A stretch of 64,000 nt of DNA from Amanita rubescens. Lineage: Eukaryota > Basidiomycota > Agaricomycetes > Agaricales > Amanitaceae. Under the pieces are notes generated by a model. That model did not search any database, had not been told where the DNA came from, and worked only from the letters and a program-made list of their open reading frames with translations. The translations under genes and the position numbers were made by a program. Position 1 is the first letter of the stretch. Every line of letters begins with the position of its first letter. The stretch covers positions 1-64,000 of the forward strand of contig WION01000018.1 in assembly GCA_015039365.1 (NCBI GenBank), given 5' to 3'. Of this stretch, positions 9,707 to 21,790 are shown one piece after another.

Positions 9707-11933
9707 GATCATGATGGTGAGTGTGAATGATGATTTTCCTGTTTCATTCGGGTGATCAGAATTACCGAAGGATAAAGTTAAAAGGAACCTTCACTGAGTA
9801 CTACTGAGTGACTGCAGGTGACACCGGTGTCTGCCGACAATGACGGCATGCATTAAGATTTCTCCATCTTTCTTTGCAACTTCACACCTCCTAACTTTTG
9901 AAGCAACTTCATATACCAATTCCTCGAAAATATCCACGACCTGCTCCGTCGGAGTCGGTCTGCGAGATTAAGTCCTAGCTCGACGGAGCAGTGAAACGTT
10001 CAAAGAAGCATAATCGAGTTGCTTCAAGCTCTTTTGAAAAGTTCAGAAGCAATTTATCCAAAACGTTCTTCCACCGTGAGGTAAACATACTCTTCAAAGA
10101 GTTTAACAATTTTTGTCTCTATAAAGGGCTGTGAGAACATGGACATTTTACCAATGCATGAAAATGGTGTATAGTATAGACACAAAGAGCGTAGCCGACT
10201 CCTGCAGAGATCTGTCGACGCTGCGCACATTCAACGTAAGCGAGACCTGGGGTACAGCGGTGCACCGTGCATCTTACAGTCTGAAAAGTCGGAAGCGCCC
10301 AGGGTTCAAGTTAAGTTGATAAGGGAGTTATTGTGACGTTTGATTCCGAACATGAGAAACTGGATATGTCCGGATATCGGAGTCTGTAGTATCGTGAGCA
10401 GTCTGGTGTCCGACTTTGGGAGTGGTACGGGGCTGTCTGGAAAGACGACACGCGCGACTGCGATACAGTCTCATAGATTAGGCATTGGCACCGAAATCGG
10501 TTAGCGCCGGAGCCCGAAGGGGATACCACTTCCTAAAAGAATTGTGTAAGTGGACGATATAATTGATTTTAAACTTCGAAACGACTCGCTTTCAATTTCC
10601 GCCCAGATAACCAACAGATTACCTTGATGTTATGTTATGCCGAGTATCAGTACCGTGACACCTCCGCGGCGCGAGATCGTGGCTACATGCAGTTTCCACC
10701 ATCACCCATTACCCATAAGCGAACTGGGGACAGGAACTTGAAAACTCACACCGAATCAGTGTCATACCTTTAAGTAAGCCCAGAGCCACGGCAAGAAGTA
10801 CAAGGAAGATTGAAGTTGCTGATGCCTTGCGCCCCGTCAGACCCTCCCTGCTAACCATGTGGGTAATCCAAGTCGGCAGCAGGAACCTATAAGAAAGTTT
10901 GAAAACAATGCATCAGCTCAAGGACGAAGCGATTAAACAACTGGCAATTTCAGCACCACAACTCACTCCTCACACCATCACTATGTTTTACGACCCTAGC
11001 CTTTAACCACGCAGTGTACGCTTCTATCATTTCTTGAGAGACGCCACATCTTGATATATCGCCAAACGTAGCGACCTACATATCCTTAACAATACGAGCC
11101 CTGAACGTCGAATGAATTATCAACTATCAAGTTGTCAGCCGAATGATGTGCGGGGTATCCAAAGAACGAACGAGCATGTTATACTTGAAGTTCATCGCAA
11201 CGGCGTCAGCCGTATAATCGATGCATACTTCCCAACTTGAAATCAATCTGACACAAAAACATAAAAATTACTAGAATCCTTACAAGTTGACGTCTGGGAG
11301 TGTCAAGTGACTGATTATGCCATTATCGTTGACGGCTGTCCACCGATAAAATTACATCCGTCATTGCACCGTCAACCTCTCCATGAAAAATGCAAATACC
11401 TTTTCCTTGGATCGTCATATGATTCATATCCGCATAAATTCTGGTAAATTGCGTCCTCAGGCATAGTCGCTCTCAGCGGTCGTAGTTAGTGGCACGAGGG
11501 CAAAGTTGATTTGATAATAGTTATTCAGCCGGCGCGGCTATGATCACCGTTGTTCCAACACCGTTTTCACACGATGAACGTTTATTATTACTACACCTCT
11601 GGGCATCTATCAATTATATCATTGCTCATGCTAGGGCATAGCACGGGCACCGGGTAGCGGGTCACCTTCTGTCATGCATGAAAGCAGTCCTACAAGTTCC
11701 CAGAAGTCTCACCTCTAGTGTCTTTCCGTCTTTATATATAATGAAATTCAAGACATTGTTTGAAAATCAAATATTGATGCACCATCATTTTCCGTTATTT
11801 GAACATCTGATCTAGAGCAGCCCAAATCACCAGCCAAGAACACGCGGACGAAAACACGTAATCGCAACCCTCCAAAATCACTCCAGTCCTCCCAAATCAC
11901 CAACACTGGTCACAGGTTCTCTCTCATCCTAAA
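9707..11933. other. gene-poor spacer with a nested inverted repeat
   Basis: About 2.2 kb with no recognisable protein. The only clear structure is the pair of nested inverted repeats at 9898-10027. Confidence 0.55.
9898..10027. repeat. nested inverted repeats (possible hairpin)
   Basis: Outer arms 9898..9908 and 10017..10027 are perfect 11-bp reverse complements (TTGAAGCAACT). Inner arms 9941..9951 and 9981..9991 are another perfect 11-bp pair (CTGCTCCGTCG). The two pairs are correctly nested, so one strand could fold into a long stem with internal loops. Confidence 0.6.
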
Positions 11934-14799
11934 GCAAGTAATAGCTCGGATTTGACAGCCTCGTTAGTGAAAGCCTCGAGATTATAATATTGTGGAGAAA
12001 CTTCAAATAACCTTCCAAAGTCGATATGAATGCGTATCGTACTACGTCCTCCGATGAACTCACCACTCTGGCTGTATCGCTGTTACTGTTCTGAGGTATG
12101 GCGTCGTATTCCGCACCAGCTCATTGTATATGATCCACTTGGGCGCACATTCCCCACGCAGCCCACTTTTGGGATGAAGTTTCACCTCCTAACTCGCGTC
12201 TATCAACGTCTATCATGGCTAAATAAGAGACGATTACCATGCCATCGTTCACCCTGATATAGTTGCCATTGCGGCTGTTTCGGACGGCTGCCTGCATGTA
12301 GAATCCACAAACCAAGGCCTTGACGACATCATTAAGAAGCCCATTGTCAGATTTCAGGACAGGATATCTGCTGTTCAACTTTTCTTCGAGCTGTTCCCGC
12401 ACCTTCTTGGCCTCTTCTAAAGAATTTGCTGACAGGTAATTTTTCTTCGCCCATTCCTCACTGCAAGAATCTGGTCCTTATTCCGTTAGCCCGTTAATAT
12501 TATGTCAGAGCGAACGAACTTTTCATATACTGGTCGAATACGTTCAAAAGTGTCAAGTGATCCCCGCTTTGCACGACAAATTTTGCAAGAACTCCATCCG
12601 CTTCTGGTTCCCCGTATGGTCTGCGCCAGACACTCGGGACTACATTCCGTGCAGTGTATGTTGAGTTAGCTATGATAGATCAGACTGCTCACCAGACAAC
12701 ATTGCAGCGATTGTGAGCATCTTATCTGCTGATCTCAAACGAACGCTTTCAATCAAAGCTTTGGAAAGCTGTGCAAATTGTTGAATAATATTCGCCTTGG
12801 TGAAATCGAAGGAATGTACCTGTGGACCCAGAGGAAATTCGGCCATCATTCTGCCCATATGGGTTAATCGCTTCTCGTCCAGGGCGCCTAGCTCCTTCAG
12901 CTTCTCAAGGGCGCATGTGATTCTCTCAGACGATGGTGGATCGATAAAATCGAAATTGGCAATATCGTCTGCCTGTGCACCTCCTCACCAACATGTCATC
13001 GTCAAGTGACAAATCACGAACCTTTATACCAATTGTTAGCAACTTTAGAACGGCATCGCTCAAATCAATATTCAGCACCTCTGGCCTTGTCTTCTCGGCC
13101 ATGTCGTTATATTCATCCTCTGTGTACAGCCTGTAGCATCTCCCGGGCCCAGTTCGTCCTGCGCGTCCTGCCCTTTGTTGCGCCGAAGCCTTTGAAATCT
13201 TCTTCACCCGTAGATATTCCATTCTCAAACTTGGATGGTGAATCTTGTACTTCGAAAACCCACAATCTATGACGAAATAAATGCCGTCGATCGTCAATGA
13301 CGTTTCGGCAATGTTTGTGGCAACGATGACTTTTCGACCTGCTTGACCGCCTTGGACTCGATTGACTGGAGGAGGGTCGAAAATCTTTTGTTGTTTTTCA
13401 CGGGTTAGAAGAGAGTACAAGGGGATGCAATCCACTGGCCCCGTTTTTGGTTCCCTTTTACGAATTGCGTCGACTGCAATGTTAATCCGCTGACATGTCA
13501 CCTCAATTTCATCCTCTCCGGTCAAAAAAAGGAGAATGTCTCCTTGCTCATCGCTCGTATGGATGTGCAACACGACCTTTATGGCTTTCTTTACATAATC
13601 CTCGGGTGTCTCTTTTACATAGTTTATCTCGACAGGGTACGACCTGCCCTCGATGAGCAGAAGCTGGAGCGCGTTTGACTTCGTCAAGCCTGAAGTATTC
13701 TTGAAACAAGGGCGCGTCCAATGTGGCGGACATAATGATGATCTTCAAATCTGGTCGTTTTTTAGCGACGGATCTGAGTAGAACGAGGAGGATATCTGTG
13801 GCAATCGTCCTTTCGTGCGCCTCGTCTATTATGATGGTGGAATAACGGCGAAAGTCAGGGTCATACATCGCTTCTTCAAGAAGTTTCCCATCAGTCATAT
13901 AACGAATAAATGTTGTTCCCGCTGTCGTTTTCTCATCAAAGCGAATGGAGTAACCAACTTCTTTTCCGAGTTCGACTAATATGTGTGAGATTAGGAGTTG
14001 CGGAAAGCTCGGCCAGACGTACCATCCATTTCACTGGCCACGCGACTTGCAACGGATATAGTTGTGACTCTTCTTGGCTGTGTAACTGCAATCATCTTGC
14101 CTTTCCACCTGGGGTGGATCTCCGTATGCCACAAATTGTGGTATCCTGCACAATACCATGACTCAAATGGGACCGACATCCTTGATCGAGTGAATGAACT
14201 CACTGTGTTGTCTTCCCACAACCCGTTTCACCAGTTACTATGACGATTTGTCGTTTAGAAAACTGTGTAAGAGACTGAGGTGAATGAACTGTTGTACTTT
14301 CGGCTGTGGAGGTAGGGCGGTTGCAGAACATATAAATCGACCACAAGCTACAAGATTCTCCCTATCATACCCCCACCATGGGTGCAAAAGGAATAGGAAT
14401 GACTGAGCAGATTCGCGACCCACCATTTTACAGAATTTTTCTAGTTGGGCAAATACGGGCAACTGGGCCCGCTTCTGAAGGAGGTCATGGTAAGCATCCG
14501 AGCGAGGTTGCTGAGTGAACGGGTTTATAGGATTTTTCTGTCGTAATTCCGGGCAAGTACCCGATTCGGTTAGCATCTCGAGCTGAATGACCGGAACTGC
14601 TACTGACCATGCACTCCAGAACATCTTGGGCTGTGAATCTCTTTTGTTCAGTCAAGGCTTGTACTGGCGGCGCAGGGGAACCTTGGGATGGATATTCTGG
14701 GGTCCCCGGTTCCCGCGAGTTGGAACTGGCATCGCGGTATGTGGAGGGCGGGCCCGGACGCTCAAAGAACCGTGTCTGAGGGGTGGTGGTTGGCGACAT
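11934..14799 (-). CDS. DEAH-box RNA helicase, Prp43/DHX15-like
   Basis: Multi-exon gene for a spliceosome- and ribosome-associated type of DEAH ATPase. Seen in order: a Pro/Ser-rich N-terminus starting MSPTTTPQTRFFERPG; NPFTQQPRSDAYHDLL (Prp43-like NPF segment); motif I GETGCGKTTQ; TQPRRVTTISVASRVA; motif II IIIDEAHERT; motif III IIMSATLD; LLFLTGEDEIE; motif V VATNIAETSLTIDG; motif VI QRAGRAGRTGPGR; then winged-helix/ratchet and OB regions (FDFIDPPSSE, KALVCGFYMQAA, KWIIYNELV) ending in LLLALG. ATG is at 14797-14799 and the stop at 11934-11936. Introns are mostly about 50 bases. Two extra bases (about 14122 and 13688) interrupt an otherwise well conserved protein. If this is the only Prp43-type gene of the genome it should be essential, so sequence error is likely. 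Paralogues such as DHX35 are less likely. Confidence 0.85.
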
Positions 14800-15167
14800 T
14801 GTTACTAGCGGCACTGCTAAGCGGCCAATCCTTTTATATACACAGTTGAGATCTAGTTGAACCCGGGTCTGACGGTAATGAAGTCGACGATCTTTCCATC
14901 TATGGCAAGGTCAGTCGGTTTAACGTTTACGTTTACTAACATAATTTTTAGGTCTCGACGCTGAAATTATCCGGGATATCCTAGGAATGATTCGGGACTG
15001 CGAAAGCCTAATATCCTTGCAGATCAAAAGTCTGATCCAATATAAAACCAAACTATCAAGCACTCATTCAATTACAAAAGCAAATATTACGAGCAAGAGT
15101 GCTGAAGCAATTCAGGATACGAAACCTAGATCGGTAATCATCTTGGAACTTGCGATTCATGAGCTAG
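14800..15167. other. intergenic, nothing recognised
   Basis: Spacer between the helicase promoter and the 3' end of FMO copy A. It holds short AT-rich frames only. Confidence 0.6.
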
Positions 15168-17611
15168 TCAAGCAGACAAGCTATAACATTGCCCGAATAC
15201 TCCTTCCTCCATTGCCTTGATCTCTGTTTACAACAAAGTGAGCATTACGCACGTGAAATTGAATAAATATTTACGCAGTGCGATGTGTTTTGAGTGGAAG
15301 CGACACAATGCCGCGTTGCCTAGCATAAATACATGAGTCGTCATTTATGACTGGCATCAAAGCGAAACGCATACCCATCATATACCACAAGCCAGGCACG
15401 CCTAAATCGCGCCAGGTACCGTTCAATTCTCCTTCTTCATTAAAGCCCCAGATAGGTGAACATTTGTTAGCTACCTCGTCACCACACAGCTTCTGGATAT
15501 GTTCTTTTACGTTGTTGTACCTGAAATTTGTCTAAATTCAGAAAGTGACAGGGAAGATGCCAGTCAGACATACCCAGTCGCAAACACGACGACATCTGCA
15601 GGGAGTCGGCTGCCGTCCTCGAATAGAAGACCTGTCTCCGTGTACTCTGTTATTTGGCTATCGTTTTTAAGCTTTATCTTGCCGTCTGCTATCAGTTGAC
15701 TGGCTCCGACATCTGATTACGACACGAAGCCATTTGAATAAGGGTGAAAAAAGGAAGAAATGCACAGGTACCTAGATAATAACCGCTGGCCTTAGTCCAA
15801 ACCAATATCAGAAATCCAGTTCCGTGGATTCCTTGATTAGTTCTAAACCCGCGCTTGTGCAGTGCGTCCAAAAGATCTCTGCCGCGAAAACAATGAGGTA
15901 TCAAAGGCCAAAAGTAAGCTTGACGAACCTGTCCAGTTCAGCAACTCGCGCAGTCGAACGCCGCGCAAGTTCTATATTCATGAAGTGCGGGAATGAAGCG
16001 CTGAGACGGTCGGCAATATCTGTTGGAGGTCCATCTTCGCAATAGAGGCCTGAAGCAGAGATCTTGTAACAGAAAACCGTCTGTTGATATACTAACCAAC
16101 CTTTGAAAAAGATGTCGAACCCATTCTTCGTCGTCATGACATACGTGGAACTGCGCTGGTACATCGTAACGTCTTTAAGAAGTGAGAATAAATCATATCA
16201 AGAAAATGCGGTATTTACCGATTCCATGAGTGTAGCAATCACAGGCGATATCGTGAGCTTAGATCGTATGAGCGTTTACGTCATGTAAAGTGAGGATATC
16301 GCGTACCTGAAGTGCAGGCGCCAACTACAACAACCTTCTTCCCTGCGTGATCGGTAGCTCGCTTGTATTGGACTGAGTGTAGAATCTGTCCCCTGAACTT
16401 TTCCTTTGCGCAAAGACATCGGCTTCATGCGTGTATCACATGCCAACAAGCTTACTTCACCAGGTATCTTGGGCGTATTTGGTATCGCGCCTCCAAAGCC
16501 TGTGGCAAAAATGGTGTGCTTTACGTTGAATATACGCTCAGCCCCCTTTCGTTTGACGGTAACGTTCCAACGCTTTGAGCTAGGATCTTGGATTGCCTTG
16601 GTTACGGCTGAGGAGGTCCAAACGTTGAGTTCAAGCGTATCCGCATAACTTTCGAGCCAGTTTGCAAACTTGAAAAAAAATATGAGATCTAAAGAGTGGC
16701 GTCGCAATGGTTTACTTATACCTTCCGTGCCGGTGCATACGCAGGCCAAGTTGGCGGAAACCTTCAGTTCGTTAGGTTAATCAGGCTTACGCTGACATGC
16801 ACTCACGGAAGATACGGCATGTGATCATACCCTGTGCAGTTAAAAAACTTAAATTAAGTGCCCTGGCATATAAATTGAAACTCACAAACGACGTCATGGA
16901 GACACAAAGCTTCGTATCTGTTCCTCCAATTATCACCGATACGTTCATTTTTCTCAATGACGAGCGTTGGTATGTCATAGCTCTTTAAACGCGCAGCAAC
17001 TTCTAAACCACTCTGTCCCCCTCCAATGATCAACACAACAGGATCAGACCTTTCGAACTCCTTTTCACGGTCCCGATTTTCCTCCCAATGACCATGATTC
17101 GGTTTCGTGTTACGTAGTGCTCCGATTTTCTCCGGGAATCCTTTCAAGTCCTCCAGATTCGTGTAGACTACATGCGCTTTCCATTCGCTACTTGCGGTAG
17201 GAACTAATCGGAAGATACCAAATCCAATTCCGGTATCCGTTTCAAAGTCGAAAAAGGCATTAATCCATGCCAAATCCTCGTACGGTCGCTGTAATCCCAG
17301 GAAATCTTGACGTAATTTGAAACCCCTTGGATGTGCGGCCCCAATGCGATCGCGAAGGAAAGTCCTGATAGCCTGGTGTGCCGCGGAAAGTACGAAAGTC
17401 CCATGTGAGCGCGAGCATGTCAGCGCCACCAGCAATCTTCTACGAACAGGCAAGCAGCGTTGTCGGGATTGTTTGATTCAATTGCATTAGACAGTAACTT
17501 TAGCCATTCCGACGCGACCTTCTGAACGTCGAGGTCATTCGGGATAGTCGCCTTGAGATTTGTGAGCGTAGGAAGAGGAGGGACATGCAATTTGGAGACG
17601 TCGATGGACAT
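15168..17611 (-). CDS. flavin-containing monooxygenase with NTF2-like N-terminus (copy A)
   Basis: First (most 3') of four tandem copies. The N-terminal 150 residues look NTF2/SnoaL-like (LFVEDCWWR). The FAD-binding GGGQSG (GxGxxG) follows, then PYLPFPPTWPAYAPA, the FMO signature FRGQILHSVQY (FxGxxxHxxxY), a second nucleotide-binding GACTSG and the FATGY motif. The last exon encodes EIKAMEEGVFGQCYSLSA. About ten introns of 45-70 bases were placed by comparing copies. Such enzymes use NADPH and O2 to oxygenate N- or S-containing or ketone substrates; the substrate here is unknown. Two extra bases relative to the other copies (at about 17422, creating a stop after CWWR, and at about 17373) break the N-terminal exon. 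Confidence 0.8.
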
Positions 17612-18437
17612 CGTCGTGGATTCAAGTCTTGGCGAGTGATGACATTGCTCTCTAGTTCGTTTGCTCTATATAAGCTCAGCTTAACCTATCATCTTCTATG
17701 GGAACTCGGTAGGGACCGAGAAGAACAGCTTGTAATGCCGGCAAGCGCTTAGACATTCACCGCTGTTTTCGCGCGCGAACAAGAGCATGGGAGAAGTTTG
17801 TAAAAATAAATACACTTTCTCAAAAATATTCGTTCATCTCTGCGATAACTGACCTGACGCACCCGAATCTGTCCTGTTGATATTTGGCTCCCACGATCTC
17901 TAATCGATTTGAAACTTGAGCAGGTTTGGAATAATATATATCTAGGAGTCTGAAGTTCGTCACGAGCCTAATTTTAGTCCAGTATACAAGGAAGCTGGGA
18001 GATAAGCAGGCTGCCTATGGCCACCAAAGGAAATTGGCAGACAGGAGGATGCGCTGGTCGAAGATCGAATCATTCGCCTTGATCTCGTTGACTTTGGCGG
18101 AATATTCCCTTCCCGATTCCTGTTTGCGAAGAGATTAAGGTTCAACGGATAGATATAGTCGAATAAACTACTTACCAGCGCGACGTGTTCCGATTAAGGC
18201 TAATGAGCGTACTCATGAAAACTGATTTAGCATGCAGAAAGGCTGCAGCAACTCATTTATGGGGGAGAAGCAATTAAGTCGTTATTACAAAAGAAAACAA
18301 TGTGGGTAAGAGCGTTGCTGATCAAAGCGTGCCACTGGCAGCCAATCTCCATTATTTGGAACATCAATATGAAGATAACAAACGTGGCCAAGATAATGAC
18401 ACCTCGCATTTCAAGGAAACTTGATATCCTGAGCTGA
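17612..18437. other. FMO A upstream spacer
   Basis: Promoter-side spacer between FMO copies A and B; no gene or strong repeat seen. Confidence 0.6.
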
Positions 18438-20847
18438 TTAGGCGGACAAGCAATAGCGTTGGCCGAATACGCCTTCCTCTATTGCTTTGATCTCTGTTTG
18501 CAATAAAAATGAGCATTTTGCGCGTAGAACCAGATCATTAAATATTTACGCAGGGCAAGATGTTTTGAATGGAAACGGACTAATGCCAGGTTACCTGAAT
18601 CATTAAGGTGTCGAATCATTAGTGACTTTTGACATTCAAGAAGGAAATTGCTGCATACCCATCGTATACCACAGACCTGAGACGCCCAAATCGCGCCAGG
18701 TGCCATTCAGTTCACCTTCCTTATTAAGACCCCAGATAGGCAAACATTCGTTGGCCACCTCGTCGCCACACAGGTTCCGAATATGTTCTTTGACGTTGGC
18801 GTACCCTGTCGCAAACACGACGACATCTGTGGCGAGTTGGCTACCATCCTCAAATAGAAGACCCGTCTCTGTAAACTCCTTGATTTGGCTATCATTTTTG
18901 AGCTTTATCTTGCCTTCTGCGATTAATTTACTTGCTCCGACGTCTGACGAAGCCAGTTGAGTGAAGATAAGGGATAGGTTGAAAAGGGATAAACACCTAA
19001 ATAAAAACCGCCGGCTTTCGTCCAAACCAACATTCCCACTCCACTTCCATGGATTCCTTGATTAGTTCTAAACCCACGTTTGTGCAATGCATCCAAAAGA
19101 TCTCTAGACAAATGGTTGTGGCATTAAATAAAAACCAAAAACAAGCTTAACAGACCTGTCCAATTCAGCAATGCGCGCAGTTGAACGTTGCCCTAGTCCT
19201 ATGCCCATAAATAAGGGAAATGAAGCATTAAGACGGTCAGCAATGTCTGTCGGAGGTCCATTTTCGCAAAAAAGGTCTGACACGGAGGACATGTTAATAA
19301 GAGGAAGATGGATTTTAGATAGTGACCGACCAGCGAAAAGAATATCGAATCCATTCTTCGTTGTCATGATATACGTGGAGCTGCGTTGGTACATTGTAAC
19401 ATCTTTATGGGGTAAGTGTAATCCTGTATAAAGAGAGAAAACGGGCGCACCGACCCCATGGATGTAGTAATCGTGCGCAATATCATGAGCTTGTGTTATA
19501 TAAGATTTTCACTTCACAGAGAAGGGAATATGTCATGCCTGAAGTGCAAGCGCCAACAACGACCACTTTTTTTCCGGAGTGATCAGAGGCTCGTTTGTGT
19601 TGCATCGAGTGTAAAATCTGTCCCTTGAATTTCTCCTGTAGAAAAAAGGCTTCGCTTCTTATACTTATCACATGGCAACACACTTACCATGCCAGGGATC
19701 TTGGGTGTATTTGGTACTTGGCTTCCAAAGCCAGTGGAAAACACGACATGTTTGACGTTGAATATACGCTCAGTCCCATTGTCGCGCTTTACGGTAACTT
19801 TCCAAAGCTTTGAGACGGGATCCTGGATTGCCCGAGTCGCGGCCGAGGACGTCCAAACGTTGAGTTCAAGAGTTTCCGCATAGTTTTCTAGCCAGTTTGC
19901 AAACTGGGAAAAGTGTGAGATTTACATCGTTGCATCACACGCTGGTTTGCATACCTTGCGTGCAGGAGCATACACTGGCCAAGTCGATGGAAAACTTCTA
20001 TCGGTGAACACCCGGCTAACATCCAAGTAGATGACGCATACTCACGGAAGATAAGGCATGTGATCATACCCTATTCGATTCAAGGTTTGAATTGTACGCG
20101 TGTGTCCAATCTTGAAACTTACAAACGGTGTCATGGAGGCATAACGCATTGTATCTCTTCCTCCAGTTATCACCTATACGTTCATTTCGCTCGACAATAA
20201 GGGTTGGTATTTCATAGCTCTTCAAACGCGCAGCAATTCCCAAGCCGCTCTGTCCTGCGCCAACGACCAACACAACAGGATCGGATTTCTCGAACTCCTT
20301 TTCACGCTTCCGATCCTCCTCCCAAGGACCATGATTTGGCTCTGGCTTGCGCAGGGGTCCAATTTTCTCTGGGAATCCTTTCAAGTCCTCTAGATTCGTG
20401 TAGACTACGTGCGCTTTCCATTCACCGCTTGCGGTAGGAACCAATCGGAAGATACCGAATCCGATCCCAGTATCCGTCTCAAAGTCGAAAAAGGCCCTAA
20501 TCCATACCAAATCCTCATACGGTCGCTGTAATTCTAGGAAATCTTGGCGCAATTTGAATGCCCTTGGATGTACAGCCTCAATGCGATCGTGAAGGAAAGT
20601 TCTGATTTCCGGTGCACCATGGAAAGTACGAAAGTCCCATGTGAGTGCGAGCATGTCACGCCACCAGCAATCTTCTACAAACAGACCAGCAGCATCATCG
20701 GGACTACTTGATTCGATTGCATCAGATAGCGCGTTCAGCCATTCAGATGCGACTTTCTGAACAGTCGATGTCATCTGGAACAGTCGCATTGAGGTTAAGG
20801 AGCGTGGGGAGAGGAGGGACAGGCAACGTGGAGACGTCGACGGACAT
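18438..20847 (-). CDS. flavin-containing monooxygenase with NTF2-like N-terminus (copy B)
   Basis: Second tandem copy, the best preserved. It opens MSVDVSTLPVPPLPTL at ATG 20845-20847 and ends EIKAIEEGVFGQRYCLSA with TAA at 18438-18440. It has the same order as copy A: NTF2-like domain with CWWRDMLALTWDFRTF, GAGQSG for FAD, FKGQILHSMQH (FxGxxxHxxx with His in place of the usual final Tyr), GACTSG and FATGYANVKEHI. One extra base at about 20762 (GAC-T-GTT relative to its sisters) shifts the frame near residue 27; the rest of the first large exon runs more than 700 bases without a break. The same strand and intron pattern as copies A and D indicate tandem duplication. Confidence 0.82.
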
Positions 20848-21790
20848 TGTTGCTTGCACGACAAGATGAACTCACTATTTATATAATCTACTCATTGTCG
20901 CCGTGTGAACGTTAACGTTAGGGGTTGAACTTGTTGGATGAAGGGGTATCACCAGTCCAGTCAGCTGATAGGTACCGCATGTCGCAACAAGCAAAATTTC
21001 AACCGCAGTGGTTTTTGCGCGTCGAATTTGAAATCGTTAACATCAAAGGTAATAAACATGCGAATATAACTACGCTCGTTCCGATTCCAGATCTATGCGT
21101 CGGATAGCCTGCCACACCCTATTTGTGCTGTTAGTTATTGACCTTCACATCTTTCTGTAGATACATCATATATGAACTTGAGAAAGCTGAAAGGTAAACA
21201 TGAAGCTGGCCGAGCTAAAGTATTTGCGTTGGTCAAGATCCGACGTGGTCAGCTTACTTGAAATGCTACTAGCATATGCTGTCTGCATGCGTGAGATGAC
21301 AAACCGGATCATCATGGCCGCTTACTTTCGTACATGAGCTCGCATCTTATGCGTTCCTCCACCGGTACAGGATGGGGGCTTCATCAGAGGGTGGAGGAGT
21401 GAAGGAAGCGAACTTTTGCTGTGAGTACCGACGCTCGCTGCCGCTTTTGCATGGATTGTAGACGTGGGGTTCCAGTACCCGCATGTCCAGTAATAGCTTA
21501 ACTTCATGTGCTTAGGAAAGGCGAATCAACCTTGGTCAAAGGTTTGTCAGTAAAGATTGGATGATGCATATCTCTATTGCAATCTCCAGTGGCGAATAGA
21601 TAATGATTACAACAATTGAGACGAAGATTGACGAGATCTAGCCCTGCGATGGATTCGTGAAATGTCTCGGGAAGAAGAAGGCAAGACGTACCCCACATTG
21701 CTTACAGGCAAGGGAATGGAAAACAAAGGCGGATGTAAGAAGTGTTAAATTCTTCGAGGTGATGAGACTGACGACTTAGTCAAATCACAT
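20848..21790. other. FMO B upstream spacer
   Basis: About 0.9 kb without a recognised gene; short frames on both strands only. Confidence 0.55.

Noticed and set aside
13005..13020. Apparent frameshift in the helicase near 'VRDLSLDDD'
   Set aside because: A normal GT-AG intron (GTTCGTG...GTGCACAG) joins GIK to ADDIANFDF and restores the frame.
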